A DNA stretch of 64,000 nt, from assembly GCA_016744705.1 (NCBI GenBank), contig JADGDU010000020.1:22329-86328 (forward strand). The letters run 5' to 3'. Source of the DNA: Candidatus Krumholzibacteriia bacterium. Lineage in GTDB: Bacteria; Krumholzibacteriota; Krumholzibacteriia; LZORAL124-64-63. The position numbers were made by a program, and so were the translations under genes. This document shows, in pieces, positions 8,943 to 19,700 of this stretch (within the stretch, counting starts at the first letter, position 1; the number at the start of each line of letters is the position of its first letter). Under the pieces are notes generated by a model. The model was not told where the DNA came from, ran no database searches, and was given only the letters and a program-made list of their open reading frames with translations.

Positions 8943-10085
8943 ATGAGCGAAAAATTTCTCTTCACCAGTGAGTCGGTCACCGAAGGGCATCCTGATAAGG
9001 TTGCCGATCAGATTTCCGACACCGTTGTGGATGCTATCCTGGCAGCAGATCCTGCAGGTCGTGTAGCCTGTGAAACCATGGTCACCACCGGCATCGCATT
9101 CCTGGGCGGGGAAATCACCACAAATACTTATGTGGATTTGCCCTCTCTGGTTCGCAAAACTATCCGGGAAATTGGCTACACTTCAGCCGACTATGGCTTT
9201 GATGCCGATACCTGTGCCGTGATCACATCCATCGATGAGCAGAGTGCAGACATTGCCATGGGCGTCAACCCCGGTGGGGCTGGCGATCAGGGGCTTATGT
9301 TTGGGTATGCCTGCAACGAGACCGATGTGCTCATGCCTTTGCCTATCACCATGGCTCACCGCATGGCCCAGCAGTTGGCTGCTGTGCGCAAAGATGGCAC
9401 TCTGCCTTGGGTCCGTCCCGACGGAAAAACTCAAATCACGGCTCTGTATGACGGCCACAAGCCCGTAGCCATCGACACTGTAGTTGTTAGCACCCAGCAC
9501 GATGCTGAAATTTCCGAATCAGATTTGCGGGACGCTATCCAGGCTCATGTTATCGAACCGGTCCTGGCTAAATTTTCCATCGACCATGACGGTTACAAAT
9601 CTCACATCAATCCCACTGGTCGGTTTGTGGTGGGAGGACCCCTTGGAGATTGTGGCCTTACGGGGCGAAAAATTATCGTCGATACCTATGGCGGCAGCGC
9701 GTGCCATGGCGGCGGGGCTTTCAGTGGCAAGGATAGCACCAAAGTGGATCGCAGCGGTGCTTATGCTGCCCGTCATCTGGCTTTGAACATTGTGGCGGCC
9801 AAATTGGCCGATCGTTGCCAGGTGCAGGTTGCTTACGCTATTGGTGTGGCCGAGCCTGTTTCGATCACTGTTGATACCTACGGCACAGGAACCGTGCCCG
9901 ATGCAGCCATCACTGAGGCCATTCGCAAAGTGGTGGACATGACTCCCAGTGGGATCATTGAACGTCTGGGATTACGCAAGCCCATCTTCCGTGCTACCGC
10001 AGCTTATGGTCACTTTGGACGTGAAGATGTGAAATTCAGCTGGGAAAAGGCCGATTTGGTGGAGCAGTTGAAAAACGCACTGTAG
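8943..10085 (+). CDS. metK: S-adenosylmethionine synthetase
   Basis: A 380-residue MetK that makes S-adenosylmethionine from methionine and ATP. Motifs in order: [16 protein letters not shown] at the N-terminus, [12 protein letters not shown] (~116), [17 protein letters not shown] and [16 protein letters not shown] (~230-280). ATG 8943 has GGAAGGAAC upstream. It is the last gene of the + strand run, 34 bases after the isomerase and followed by a strong terminator. I see no SAM riboswitch in the short gap before it, so its regulation, if any, is through the upstream promoter or a promoter inside the isomerase gene. Confidence 0.97.
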   Translation: MSEKFLFTSESVTEGHPDKVADQISDTVVDAILAADPAGRVACETMVTTGIAFLGGEITTNTYVDLPSLVRKTIREIGYTSADYGFDADTCAVITSIDEQSADIAMGVNPGGAGDQGLMFGYACNETDVLMPLPITMAHRMAQQLAAVRKDGTLPWVRPDGKTQITALYDGHKPVAIDTVVVSTQHDAEISESDLRDAIQAHVIEPVLAKFSIDHDGYKSHINPTGRFVVGGPLGDCGLTGRKIIVDTYGGSACHGGGAFSGKDSTKVDRSGAYAARHLALNIVAAKLADRCQVQVAYAIGVAEPVSITVDTYGTGTVPDAAITEAIRKVVDMTPSGIIERLGLRKPIFRATAAYGHFGREDVKFSWEKADLVEQLKNAL

Positions 10086-10110
10086 TCATCAGGCTATTGG
10101 AAGAGACGAC

Positions 10111-10147
10111 AAAAAAAGCGGGACCGAATATTCGGTCCCGCTTTTTT
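10111..10147 (+). terminator. Rho-independent terminator after metK (bidirectional)
   Basis: An inverted repeat AAGCGGGACCGAA / TTCGGTCCCGCTT with almost no loop is flanked by an A-run on the left and a T-run on the right. It can therefore stop transcription from metK (+) and from the lipoprotein gene (-). Confidence 0.92.
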
Positions 10148-10163
10148 GTATTCTAGCAGAAGA

Positions 10164-10853
10164 TCAGTCAGTCACTTCTATGTAGAGGGTGTCCAACCGA
10201 GTCGTGGCCAGAGCAGGGAAAGTGACACCCACGGTCACTTCGTAAGTTCCGGCTTCGCTGAACTGGAACGTGGGCCGGCGGTTGGTGAATTCGTATTCCA
10301 GATGAAGCGTATCAATGGATGAGTAGACATAGAAGCTGTCATCCATACCCCAGCTGAAATTCAGGTTTCGGTAATCGTCTTCAATGTCTGGATTCACATC
10401 GCAAGACAAGGCCCGCACATCAAAGCGTATTGAGTCATTCACTGTGGCCATTCCATCAGGGAAATTGCTGCTGGCTTCAATGGAGAGAGTATCTGCCATG
10501 ACGCGCACCACTTGTGATGTGGAAGTGGTTTTCCCGTCTCCATCTTCAGCGGTGGCCACTACGGTGAAGTTACCTGGTTCGGTGAAAGTATGGTAAGCCA
10601 GGGAGGTGCTTCCTCCGGGGGTGCCATCACCAAAACTCCAGGTGATACTCAGATTGTTATTGCCCCCGGTGGGGTCTCCGCTTTCGTCGCCGCCAGTGGC
10701 AGCAGCAAAGCAATCAACCTGCAAGGGGACTACGCCACATTCAGGATAGACCCTAATGCGGGAGAATGAAGGCTCGGTTTCGTCTTTGCAGCCGGCAATG
10801 GACAGAAAAACAAGCATGACTGCTGGAAGCAGAAGTAAAAAAGCTCGTTTCAT
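10164..10853 (-). CDS. PKD-domain surface lipoprotein
   Basis: A 229-residue protein with a signal peptide ending in a lipobox (LSIAGC, Cys ~22). A PKD-type beta-sandwich follows (WSFGDGTPGG ... YHTFTEPGNFTVVATAEDGDG, ~60-115). A second Ig/PKD-like unit (FSWGMDDS ... FQFSEAGTYEVTVGV) runs to the end. PKD domains mediate surface interactions. The function is unknown. It is the last - strand gene before the shared terminator and lies 138 bases after lptG, with a hairpin in the gap (10892-10915). Confidence 0.8.
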   Translation of the reverse strand: MKRAFLLLLPAVMLVFLSIAGCKDETEPSFSRIRVYPECGVVPLQVDCFAAATGGDESGDPTGGNNNLSITWSFGDGTPGGSTSLAYHTFTEPGNFTVVATAEDGDGKTTSTSQVVRVMADTLSIEASSNFPDGMATVNDSIRFDVRALSCDVNPDIEDDYRNLNFSWGMDDSFYVYSSIDTLHLEYEFTNRRPTFQFSEAGTYEVTVGVTFPALATTRLDTLYIEVTD

Positions 10854-10891
10854 GTTAAAACAAATCTCCCTGTAGGGGTTGACCGTGGTTT

Positions 10892-10915
10892 GGCCCTGCA
10901 GCTTATTGCAGAGCC
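10892..10915 (-). other. RNA hairpin between lptG and the PKD lipoprotein gene
   Basis: Nine-base arms GGCTCTGCA / TGCAGGGCC around a six-base loop, read on the minus strand. The one imperfect pair is a G-U wobble on that strand but a C-A mismatch on the plus strand, so the structure favours the minus-strand transcript. There is no U-run, so it is not a standard terminator; it may be an mRNA 3' end or a leader structure. Confidence 0.4.
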
Positions 10916-10991
10916 CCTTCCTGCCTGGTCGTAATACTCACTTAAATTAAGGAAGATCTGCCGCCAAGTCCAGACAATTCAGTCTCATGTA

Positions 10992-12065
10992 TCAGCGACG
11001 AGCTCTCAAAAACATGATAAAGAAAATAGAAAGAAAGACTACGTTGCCAGTCCAGGCTGAGACCACGGGTGAAAGAGTGCCGTTGTGGCCCAGGGCTCGG
11101 CCAAAGTTCATGAATAAATAAAACCCAAAACTGACCAATAAAGTGAGTCCAAAACCAGAGGCGACAGTGGTTTTGCGGGGACCACTGGCCAGGACAATGC
11201 CCATGAGCACAACAATCAGGTTCACGAGAGGGAAAGCCATGTTGAATTGGATATCCACCAGGGCAGTGGTGGGATCGCCTCCACTGAGTCGGGTCAAAAC
11301 TACATGTTCGCGCAATTGCCTGATATTCATGTCTTCCCGGCGTACACGGTCCCGGTAAAAGCTTTTGGGATTAACTTTCAAATCTCCAGCCGTCAGGTTT
11401 TCAAAATTGGTGATAATTTCCTCGTCACCTTGGAAAACCCTACGAGTGCCCTCCATGAGGGTCCAGTGAGCACCATCCCATTCCGCTCTTTTGGCATCGA
11501 TGCGTTCGGTGATTTGGCTGCCCTCACGGGTGAGAATTTTGAGGCCAGTGATGATCCCCGTGTTGGGATCATATTTGCGGGCATGGTAAAGGCGGCCTTC
11601 TGGTCCGGTCAGGGAAATGTGTTGGGTGGGGCGGATGCGGTCGGGATTTTTATGGATTTCCACTTCCCACACCCTATTACGGTTAATATTGGCTGCGGGT
11701 AAAATGTATTCCCGCCAGACCAGGGAAAAGAGACAGGTGAATATGGCCAGAACAATCAGGGGCCTCGTCACTTTCATCAGGGACCAACCCGATGAAAAAA
11801 GAGCAGTCAATTCCAGATAACGAGCCATGCCGCCCAGAGTGAAAAGAGTGGACATCAGCATGGCAATAGGCAACACGGTATCGACGATCCAGGCCGCTTT
11901 GAAGGCGTAATACCTGGCAATCATGGAGAAAGTGGCTTCGTTGTCCATGAGGCTGTTCATGTGGTCCAAGACATCCATCATGGTGAACAGAATCAAGGCG
12001 CCGAGCATGGTGTGCAAAAGATTGCGCAGAAAGTTCTTCAATAGATGCTGATGTATGATGAGCAT
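10992..12065 (-). CDS. lptG: LPS export permease LptG (YjgP/YjgQ family)
   Basis: A 357-residue inner-membrane protein with three membrane spans at each end around a large periplasmic beta-jellyroll (~120-260), the LptF/G layout. The N-terminal HQHLLKNFLRNLLHTMLGAL and the segment VLPIAMLMSTLFTLGGMARYLELTALFSSG near residues 60-90 (the coupling-helix region facing LptB) are diagnostic. With LptF and LptB it extracts lipopolysaccharide from the inner membrane and feeds the periplasmic bridge. It overlaps the lptF stop by four bases (ATGA), so the two are co-translated. No other lpt genes are visible. Confidence 0.88.
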   Translation of the reverse strand: MLIIHQHLLKNFLRNLLHTMLGALILFTMMDVLDHMNSLMDNEATFSMIARYYAFKAAWIVDTVLPIAMLMSTLFTLGGMARYLELTALFSSGWSLMKVTRPLIVLAIFTCLFSLVWREYILPAANINRNRVWEVEIHKNPDRIRPTQHISLTGPEGRLYHARKYDPNTGIITGLKILTREGSQITERIDAKRAEWDGAHWTLMEGTRRVFQGDEEIITNFENLTAGDLKVNPKSFYRDRVRREDMNIRQLREHVVLTRLSGGDPTTALVDIQFNMAFPLVNLIVVLMGIVLASGPRKTTVASGFGLTLLVSFGFYLFMNFGRALGHNGTLSPVVSAWTGNVVFLSIFFIMFLRARR

Positions 12066-13474
12066 CAGGGTGTCGTGTCCTTATTCTTGTTGCGTTGCAG
12101 GAATGCGGGGATATTCCATTCAAAAATTCGGCCTTCCCGTGCCGCTTTGAAGAATACGGGTATGCCGATGGCCAGCAGGACCAAATTGGCGCTCCACATG
12201 GACAGCAAGGGGTCCATCTTGCCCTTGTCTGCAAATTTTTCGCCACCGACCAGGAAAATATAATAGATCAGATACACTGCCAAAGCCAGACTGACACTGA
12301 CACCTTTGCCATTACGAGAAGCAGTCACGGCCATAGGCACCCCCAAAAGGGCAAAGACCACACAAGCGAAGGGGATGGCTAATTTCTTGTGGAACTCTAC
12401 CATGAAACGGTTGGCCTTGATGGTGTAGCTCTCAGCAATCTTTTCCTGATAGCCGGCTTGGTCTATGACCCGCTCCACTTTCATAGGCAGGGCTTTAAAC
12501 TTTCCATCCAGGAGCTTGTCCCGGCGCAGGCCCGGTTGTTGGGTGATTTTTCGCCCCAGGAGGTTTTTGCGTTTCACGGGATCCAACAATTGGAACTGCC
12601 ATTGCAGGATGTTGGATGAGAGATCAGCCACCCGTTTGACCACTTCTTGTTTGCGTTCGGATTCTCCCCGGGCAGCTTCCAGCAGGTCGGTCATATTCAT
12701 TTCCCGATCGCTGCGAGCTTTGCGTCCCGACTCTTTGAAATCCCGCTCCACATTAGTCACGCGTATGTTGTGTTGTTGGAAACGGATAATCCGGTATTTG
12801 GTGGGGTCTTTTTTGTCGGGAATGTCATGAATTTCACCGTCAAATAATTCCATGAGCAAGCTATCAGATTGGTGATCAGGAATAATGGTGCCCCATTCTG
12901 CGGTGGTCAGCCGGGGGGATAGGTCACCAGGTTCTTCCTTTTCAAAGATACTCACATCCTGGATCTTGCCGGTGAGGTCATCCTTGTGTTTGACGAAAAT
13001 GGTCATTTTGTCGCCCATTTCCGTGAACTGTCCCTCTTGAATTTCCAGCATGGGCTTTTGCCGGTTGATATCGTAGATAAGATTGGCCAGTGTATGGTTG
13101 GATTCCGGAAAAATGTAGTGGTTATAAGCCGCCAGACCCAGGCCGATGACCCCAGCCATCAGCAGCAGGGGGCGCAGCACCGCCCACAGACTGATGCCAT
13201 TGGCCTTCATAGCTGTAATCTCATGGTCGGCAGCCAGTTGCCCTACACTCATAAGGATGGAAATTAGCACCGCCATTGGTACGGATAATGCAAACGTATG
13301 ACCCAGACTGAGGAAGAGCACCTTGGTGGCGACCCAAAAGGGAACACCTTTGCTGACAAACAGATCGACGAATTTATAAAGGATCTGTATCATCAGCAGG
13401 AAGGTGATGACAAAGAGACCGAAGAAGAACGGACCGGCAGCTGCTTTTATTAAGTGTCTGTAAATAAGAAACAT
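12065..13474 (-). CDS. lptF: LPS export permease LptF (YjgP/YjgQ family)
   Basis: A 469-residue LptF-type protein. It starts with YRHLIKAAAGPFFFGLFVIT, then GVPFWVATKVLFLSLGHTFALSVPMAVL and the coupling region HEITAMKANGISLWAVLRPL (~95-115). A long periplasmic domain (~130-350) and three C-terminal spans with FACVVFALLGVPMAVTASRN follow. It is the first gene of the lptFG pair and diverges from sprA across a 268-base gap. The periplasmic region is longer than in E. coli (366 residues total there), as in other FCB and delta-type proteins. Confidence 0.9.
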   Translation of the reverse strand: MFLIYRHLIKAAAGPFFFGLFVITFLLMIQILYKFVDLFVSKGVPFWVATKVLFLSLGHTFALSVPMAVLISILMSVGQLAADHEITAMKANGISLWAVLRPLLLMAGVIGLGLAAYNHYIFPESNHTLANLIYDINRQKPMLEIQEGQFTEMGDKMTIFVKHKDDLTGKIQDVSIFEKEEPGDLSPRLTTAEWGTIIPDHQSDSLLMELFDGEIHDIPDKKDPTKYRIIRFQQHNIRVTNVERDFKESGRKARSDREMNMTDLLEAARGESERKQEVVKRVADLSSNILQWQFQLLDPVKRKNLLGRKITQQPGLRRDKLLDGKFKALPMKVERVIDQAGYQEKIAESYTIKANRFMVEFHKKLAIPFACVVFALLGVPMAVTASRNGKGVSVSLALAVYLIYYIFLVGGEKFADKGKMDPLLSMWSANLVLLAIGIPVFFKAAREGRIFEWNIPAFLQRNKNKDTTP

Positions 13475-13742
13475 AGCGCCTGTTCAGTTCTCTTTTCCCA
13501 GGTAAGCAACCAGTGCGGTTGACACCCTCGATTTTTCATTTGGATTTTGCCAGCCCCATGTGGCCGGGCACAATGCGTATGATCATCGACCGTTTCAGCC
13601 TCCAATTGAATGGAATCCGACCATTTACCCCACGCCTTCACCGGTGCGATCTGGGTGCATGTTGGCCAATTTTGGAGACGCACCTTTGCCTTAGTGTACT
13701 AATATTGCCGCCCCGGAAGCTGGATGACAAGGAGAGTCAGGG

Positions 13743-16700
13743 TTGAAACTCATTTTTGGAAGCATGGAGGCTGGCGTCCCGCACTCGGGTCAGTCTTTCT
13801 TCTTGCCCAAAAATAGACGATCCCCCTTCACTATTCTCCTCGCCCTTCTGTGGGTGATGGCTGCTGCCCCTGCCCAGGCTGATCCCGATTATCAGGGACG
13901 ACTCTTCTACGGATTAGACCCAGTGATTACGGCCACGGATAATCCCCGCCTACTCGGAGTTGAGCGGATGATCATGCGCCAGCGCTTGCTCAACGTAGGA
14001 ATTGACCCATTGAAGGACGCAGGCAAGAACCCTGAGCTCAAGGATGGGTTCCGAAAGTTTTGGGTCGAGAAGAGCAACGTGGACCTGGAACACAAAGAAC
14101 GTCTGGTGGAGTATAACCGGATGCTGGGTTTCGTCACCACCATTGAATATCCAAAATTCTTTTATCTGTTTCCCGTTCCGGAAACCCTGCCGGGAGGCAT
14201 TGTCTATTATCCACCCCGGCCCATGGGCGATTCGGTGGTCAAACTCTTTGTGGATGATATCGAAGCTGGTGGAGAGCGTTTCAGAGCTTTGGATCGGGTG
14301 ATGATCAGGGATCAACTGCTAGGTGGAAACCGGGTGGGAAAATCGGCGGAAGACGATGGCCTGATTAATCTGACGATTCCGATCAAGTTGCCTCGCACCC
14401 TGGAAAAAATTATCGGCCGGGGTGAAAAGACACGCATCAAAATTACGGGCCGCGAGCGCATCGCCATCAGTGGCGAAAGCACCGTGGTGAATCCTTTCAT
14501 CCCCACCGAGCGGGTCACCAGCCAATCTCTTTTCCCTTCTCTGGACATGGAACAGGAACTGCAAGTCAACCTTTCCGGTGTCATTGGTGAGAAAATTATC
14601 ATTGAGGTGGATCACAACAGCGCGGCTCTGGGACCGGACGCTACCAAAATCAAATTGATGTACCAAGGCGATGAAGACGAGGTCATCAAAACCATTGAAA
14701 CCGGTGATGTGGGGCTAACACTGCCCGGTAGCCAGTTGCTGGGGTATAGTTCCAACAAGAGCGGGTTGTTTGGAATCAAGGTCACGGGGCAGGTCGGACG
14801 CGCCGATTTTACCACCGTTGTCAGTAAGCAAAAGGCTGAGTCTTCCTCCAAATCGTTCAATAGCAAGGGTGGAGAAGTAGAAGATATCACCATCCTATCG
14901 GGTAACTATTTGAACAACCGATTCTTCAAACTGGATTTGCCCAGTGGATATGTCTACCCACCGGTGTCCGATAGTCCCGGTCGTGATCCCACTGCAGAGC
15001 GGATTTATCCGCCATCGATCAAAGTCTATCGCATGATGGGGGTGGGTCCGGAAGGGACGCGGGATGTGCGCAATGTGGCGGCCTACGTCGATCCCACCGG
15101 AGTTTTCTGGAATAATCCCACCAATGATCCTGGTATCCCTGACCCAGATTTTTCGTCACCATATAAATACGCCACAAGGTGGCGTGAGATCGATTATGAT
15201 TTGATGTTGGATGTTGATGGAAATCTGGTGGCTCTGGACATGCGCTCTCAGATGCTGGATGAAGACGTTTTGGCCGTGGTTTATACAGTGGTGGATGCTG
15301 AGGATAACGAACTGTACCGAGTGGGCGATACCCCTGGTGTGGATGAAGATTCACGGGTTCCGTTGCCCAATGAAGAGCAAGTTTATTACCGAATGAAGTT
15401 GCTCAAAGCGCCGGTGAACCAGAAAGAGCCCTATACCTTTTATTATGTGCTGCGGAATATTTATTCCCTCGGTGGTGGAAATATTGACATTGAGACTTTC
15501 GAGCTGAAAATCGAGCGCAATACCACCAGCGATAACTTTCCCTATCAGGACGAAAACGAAATTCCCTATATTGAGATCTTTGGATTGGATCAGAAGAATG
15601 CCCAGAATGTTGACGGGCCCGATGGGTTGGTGGACAAAACTGACGGGGCTATTTTTGACATGCGCAAGGGGCTCTTAAAATTCCCATTGAATTTCCCAAC
15701 TCCCTTCAGCGCTGGATATGATGCCTATGAATACTATTCCAGTGACGTGGCCTGGGATGGCGATCCTGATTCCTTTCTAAAAGTTAATCAACATGGAGAA
15801 CTTTACGATCCAGACTTTTTGCCCACTGATTATCACCAGTATAACTCCTTCCGCTTGGTAGCAACCCATGCCGCCACGGCCAGTAGCTTCAATCTGGGTG
15901 TCTCTAATATCGAAGAGGGCAGTGAGGTGGTGACTCTCGATGGCCGCACTCTGGTCAAGGATGTGGATTACGAGATCGATTACACCTTCGGTCAAATTGA
16001 ATTGAAAGGCGACGCAGCTAACCTCACTCCCGACAGCAAAGTGGGCGTGACCTACCAGTACGCGCCATTCTTTGGTGGCGGTCAGACAAACTTGCTGGGA
16101 TTGAACGTCAATTATGACTTGGGGCGGGAAAGTACCCTGGCAACCACCTGGCTGTACCAAAGCGAAAGCATCGTCGGTGAGAAAGCCAAACTGGGAGAGG
16201 AGCCCAGCAAAACTCTGGTGGGTAATGTCCTGTTCGGTCATACGCTCAAACCCTACTTCCTGACTCATGTGGCAAACTTTCTGAGTCTGCGAAATACCGA
16301 GCGGGAAAGCAGCATCCAGTTCAACGTGGAAGCCGCCATCAGCATGCCCGACCCCAATACCAAGGGTCAGGTTTATCTGGAAGATTTTGAAGGTGTCGAT
16401 GCTTCCGATGTCATTTCTCTGACGCGCATTGGCTGGGCTTACGGTGCGCAGCCTTTCTTGGGTGAACGCTACAGTATGCAGAATCCCAGCGATAATCGGG
16501 TGTTTTTGCCCGAGAATCGGGTGGACGATGTGCGGTGGTTCATTCCCAAAGAGCGCACGGAACGCCGGATGTTAAATCCGTCCCTGGTGAACCAGGAGCG
16601 AGGGGAAACCCAGCAGGTGATGGACCTCTTCTTGCGAGATGATGACGGTGTGTGGGATGCCGATGATTGGGGTGGCATCACCCGGGGCCTGAGCAAAACG

Positions 16701-19700
16701 GGAACCGATTTTTCCAAAGCCCAGTTTATTGAAATATGGGTTAATGATGGTGTCCCTGAGTTGGCAGAGCGTACCGGAAAGCTCCACATCGATTTTGGTT
16801 ATATTAATGAGGATGGTTTCTGGCCCTTGGCAGACCCCTCGGATCCCGATAGCCGGGTGGTGGGTTTCCACGAACAGGAAGATGGCATTCTACCTGAGAG
16901 CCCAGCCGATGGCGTATTTTCCTATGAAGAAGACATTGGGTTGGATGGCCATGGTGATACCGGCCCCCAGCGCTATCAGGCCGACTATGAAATTGATGGT
17001 GATTCGCCCTATCCTTACATCAACGGTTCGGCCAAAAATAGCAGGGAAGATAACGAAGATATCAACAAGAGCGGTAGCCTTGATCGGGATGATGGTTACT
17101 TCACCACCGTCATCGATCTCCAAGATAGCGAAGCCCTGGTGGATGTGGTCTACGATTATGAAGATGATTACCCCAGTGATGTGGCTGAGTTGCGCAGCGA
17201 AGGCATTGCCTGGCGGAAATATCGGGTGCGTGTGGGCGACATTGATACTGTTTCGGTGGGCATCCAACCCAATATCCAGGCTGTCACTCACACCCGGATT
17301 TGGTATGAAAATGATGACCCTGTGGCAGCCTCTGATGAGGTTCACCTTCAGCTTTCGGAATTCAAATTTCTGGGTAGCCGGTGGGAGCGAGAGGGTGTGC
17401 GCCGCACCGAGGGCGAAATTCTGCTGACGGCCGGTGAACGGCTGCCGGGTGAAGAGTTTTTCCTGGGTGAAGTGAACAACAAGGAAAACTCGGACTACTA
17501 TTCTCCCTTCAGTGTGAATGAAGTGCAAAACATTCCCGAAAAGGAACAAGCTCTGGTGCTGGATTACGGAAATCTCCAGCAGGGACACATGGTTCGAGCC
17601 AGCAAGCAGGTTTCACCCCGGGGCGACGATTACACCGCCTACCGGGAGATGTCCTGGTATTGGTACAACCCACGGGCCAACCAAGCCGATCTGGATCTCT
17701 TTTTCCGAGTGGGTTCCGATACCCTGAATTACTATGAGGTGAACTATAAATTTGCCGATTCTGCACGGAAGACGGAATGGAAGCCCATGACCGTCAACAT
17801 TGCCGAACTGTCCAATGTGAAAAATGGTGAAGTGGCAGATAACGGAGATATCCACGGCACCATTGGTGATACGCGTACAGGTGATGTCTATGACGTGCGG
17901 GTGGTAGGCCGGCCTGATCTGCGCTTGGTGCGTAGCTACTATTGGGTGGTGGCCAATAATGATTTGAGTGAGGATGCCAGTGGTTATTTCTATATGAATG
18001 ACGTAAAGCTGGAGGGGGTGAAAACCGATACGGGTTGGGCGCAAAGTGCCGGAGTTCGTTTGAACATGGCCGATGTGTACAAGCTGGACTTTGACTGGTC
18101 CAAAACCGATGCGGAATTCCATGGTTTGGATCAGCGCACAGGAACGGGTCAAACCAGTGAAGATTGGAATATCTCGACTAACCTCAATGTAAATGACTTT
18201 ATTCCCATGGCCGGTTTCAAACTGCCGATCAGTGGTAGCCGTCGCCAGAGTATCATCCGGCCCAAATATGAAACCAACAGCGATATTGAAATTTTGGAGG
18301 AGGATACGCGAAATAGCCTTTCGGAAATTGAAACCCAGGAGCGGTTCTCTGCCCGCTTAAACCGTTCGCCTTCCAAGGGGGCGATCCCTCGATATCTGGT
18401 AGACCCCTGGGTTGTTTTGGCCAGTGGGTCCCGCTCCTCACGCCGAGGTCCAGTGGATGAAAGGGATCAAAAGAACCTTCAGGGCTCCGTAAATTACGAT
18501 CTGCGCATCCCTGGTAATTATCACCTGGGCGACTACCCTCTTCTGCGTCATTTGCCTGTGATTAAGGGCGTAAATATTGTTCCAGCCAAAGTGGCTATGG
18601 GAGCCAACTTTACCAGCACATATACCGCTACCAGAACCATCAATTATGATGGAACAATCTCGGATCGTCCCACGACCCAAACGCGACCGGCTGTACTGAC
18701 AGCTGATCTGGAATACGATCCCCTGGATATTGTCAACCTTGCTCTCAGTGGCACCTCAGAACGGGATTTATTGAGAGAGGCCATGAAATATGGGGTCAAT
18801 ATTGGTGCGGAAAATAAGCGCATGTATGATGTGCGCATGACCGTTACCCCACCTCTGGCTAAAACCATGCCGCGTGGAAAATTATTCTATCCTTTCAGAG
18901 CGGCGGCCAATGGACTCAAATCTCTGAAGCCAAGTGTCCAGTTCACTGGGTCTTTTATCGACGACCACAATCCTAACATTCCCCAGGCTGGTGATCCGAG
19001 CGGCACCCGCAGCATCTCCAACAGCAACCGTTGGGATGTGCGTCTGAGTTTGCCGTTGGGAAATATTTTCAAAAAAGTGGTTCCGGAAAAGAAATATGAC
19101 GCGGCCCAGAAGCAGAAAATGATTGAACAAGAGCTGAGGCTTCAGCAAAGAGAGGAAAGGCGTGGAGGCGTTACGGAGGAAACTGAATTTCCTGCTGAAT
19201 GGGCTGATTTGCCACCGGATGAAAGAGCTCGCCTTGAAGAGGAATTTATTTTGGAACAGGCCGAAGAGCGCATGGCCGCCGAACGGGAAATGCAGGGCTC
19301 TCAACCGGATGTGACCCAGGAAGAGTCAGGCCCAGGCTTGAATTTGGGTACCGTTTACAATGTGGTTTTTAATCCCCTGCGAAAAATTAAACCCATTAAG
19401 ATTACTTTTTCTGAAGATCGTTCCAGCACCTATGGACGCATCTATTCAGACATTCCTTTTTGGTACAAAACGGCTTTCCAAACTGAGTTGGATATTCCTG
19501 ATTCCACGTACATGAGTCATGGCCTCCAGTCACGACAGACCATCAATTTATCGACCTCCACCCAGTTAGCGCGCACCATCTCCCTGGATGTGAAATACAG
19601 CCAAAAGTTATCCGATCGGGTGCAGATCAGTTCCTCCAGCCGAGGATATCAACAGGATTGGCCCGACGCCAGTTTGGCTCTCAGTGGATTGGAAAAATGG

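Noticed and set aside
10889..10918. Sigma-54 site before the PKD lipoprotein (minus strand AGGAAGGGGCTCTGCA)
   Set aside because: Only the GG/GC spacing and part of the -12 element match; the same bases form a hairpin.
13450..13683. 77-codon minus-strand frame upstream of lptF
   Set aside because: Overlaps the lptF start, has low-complexity His/Trp content and no ribosome site.
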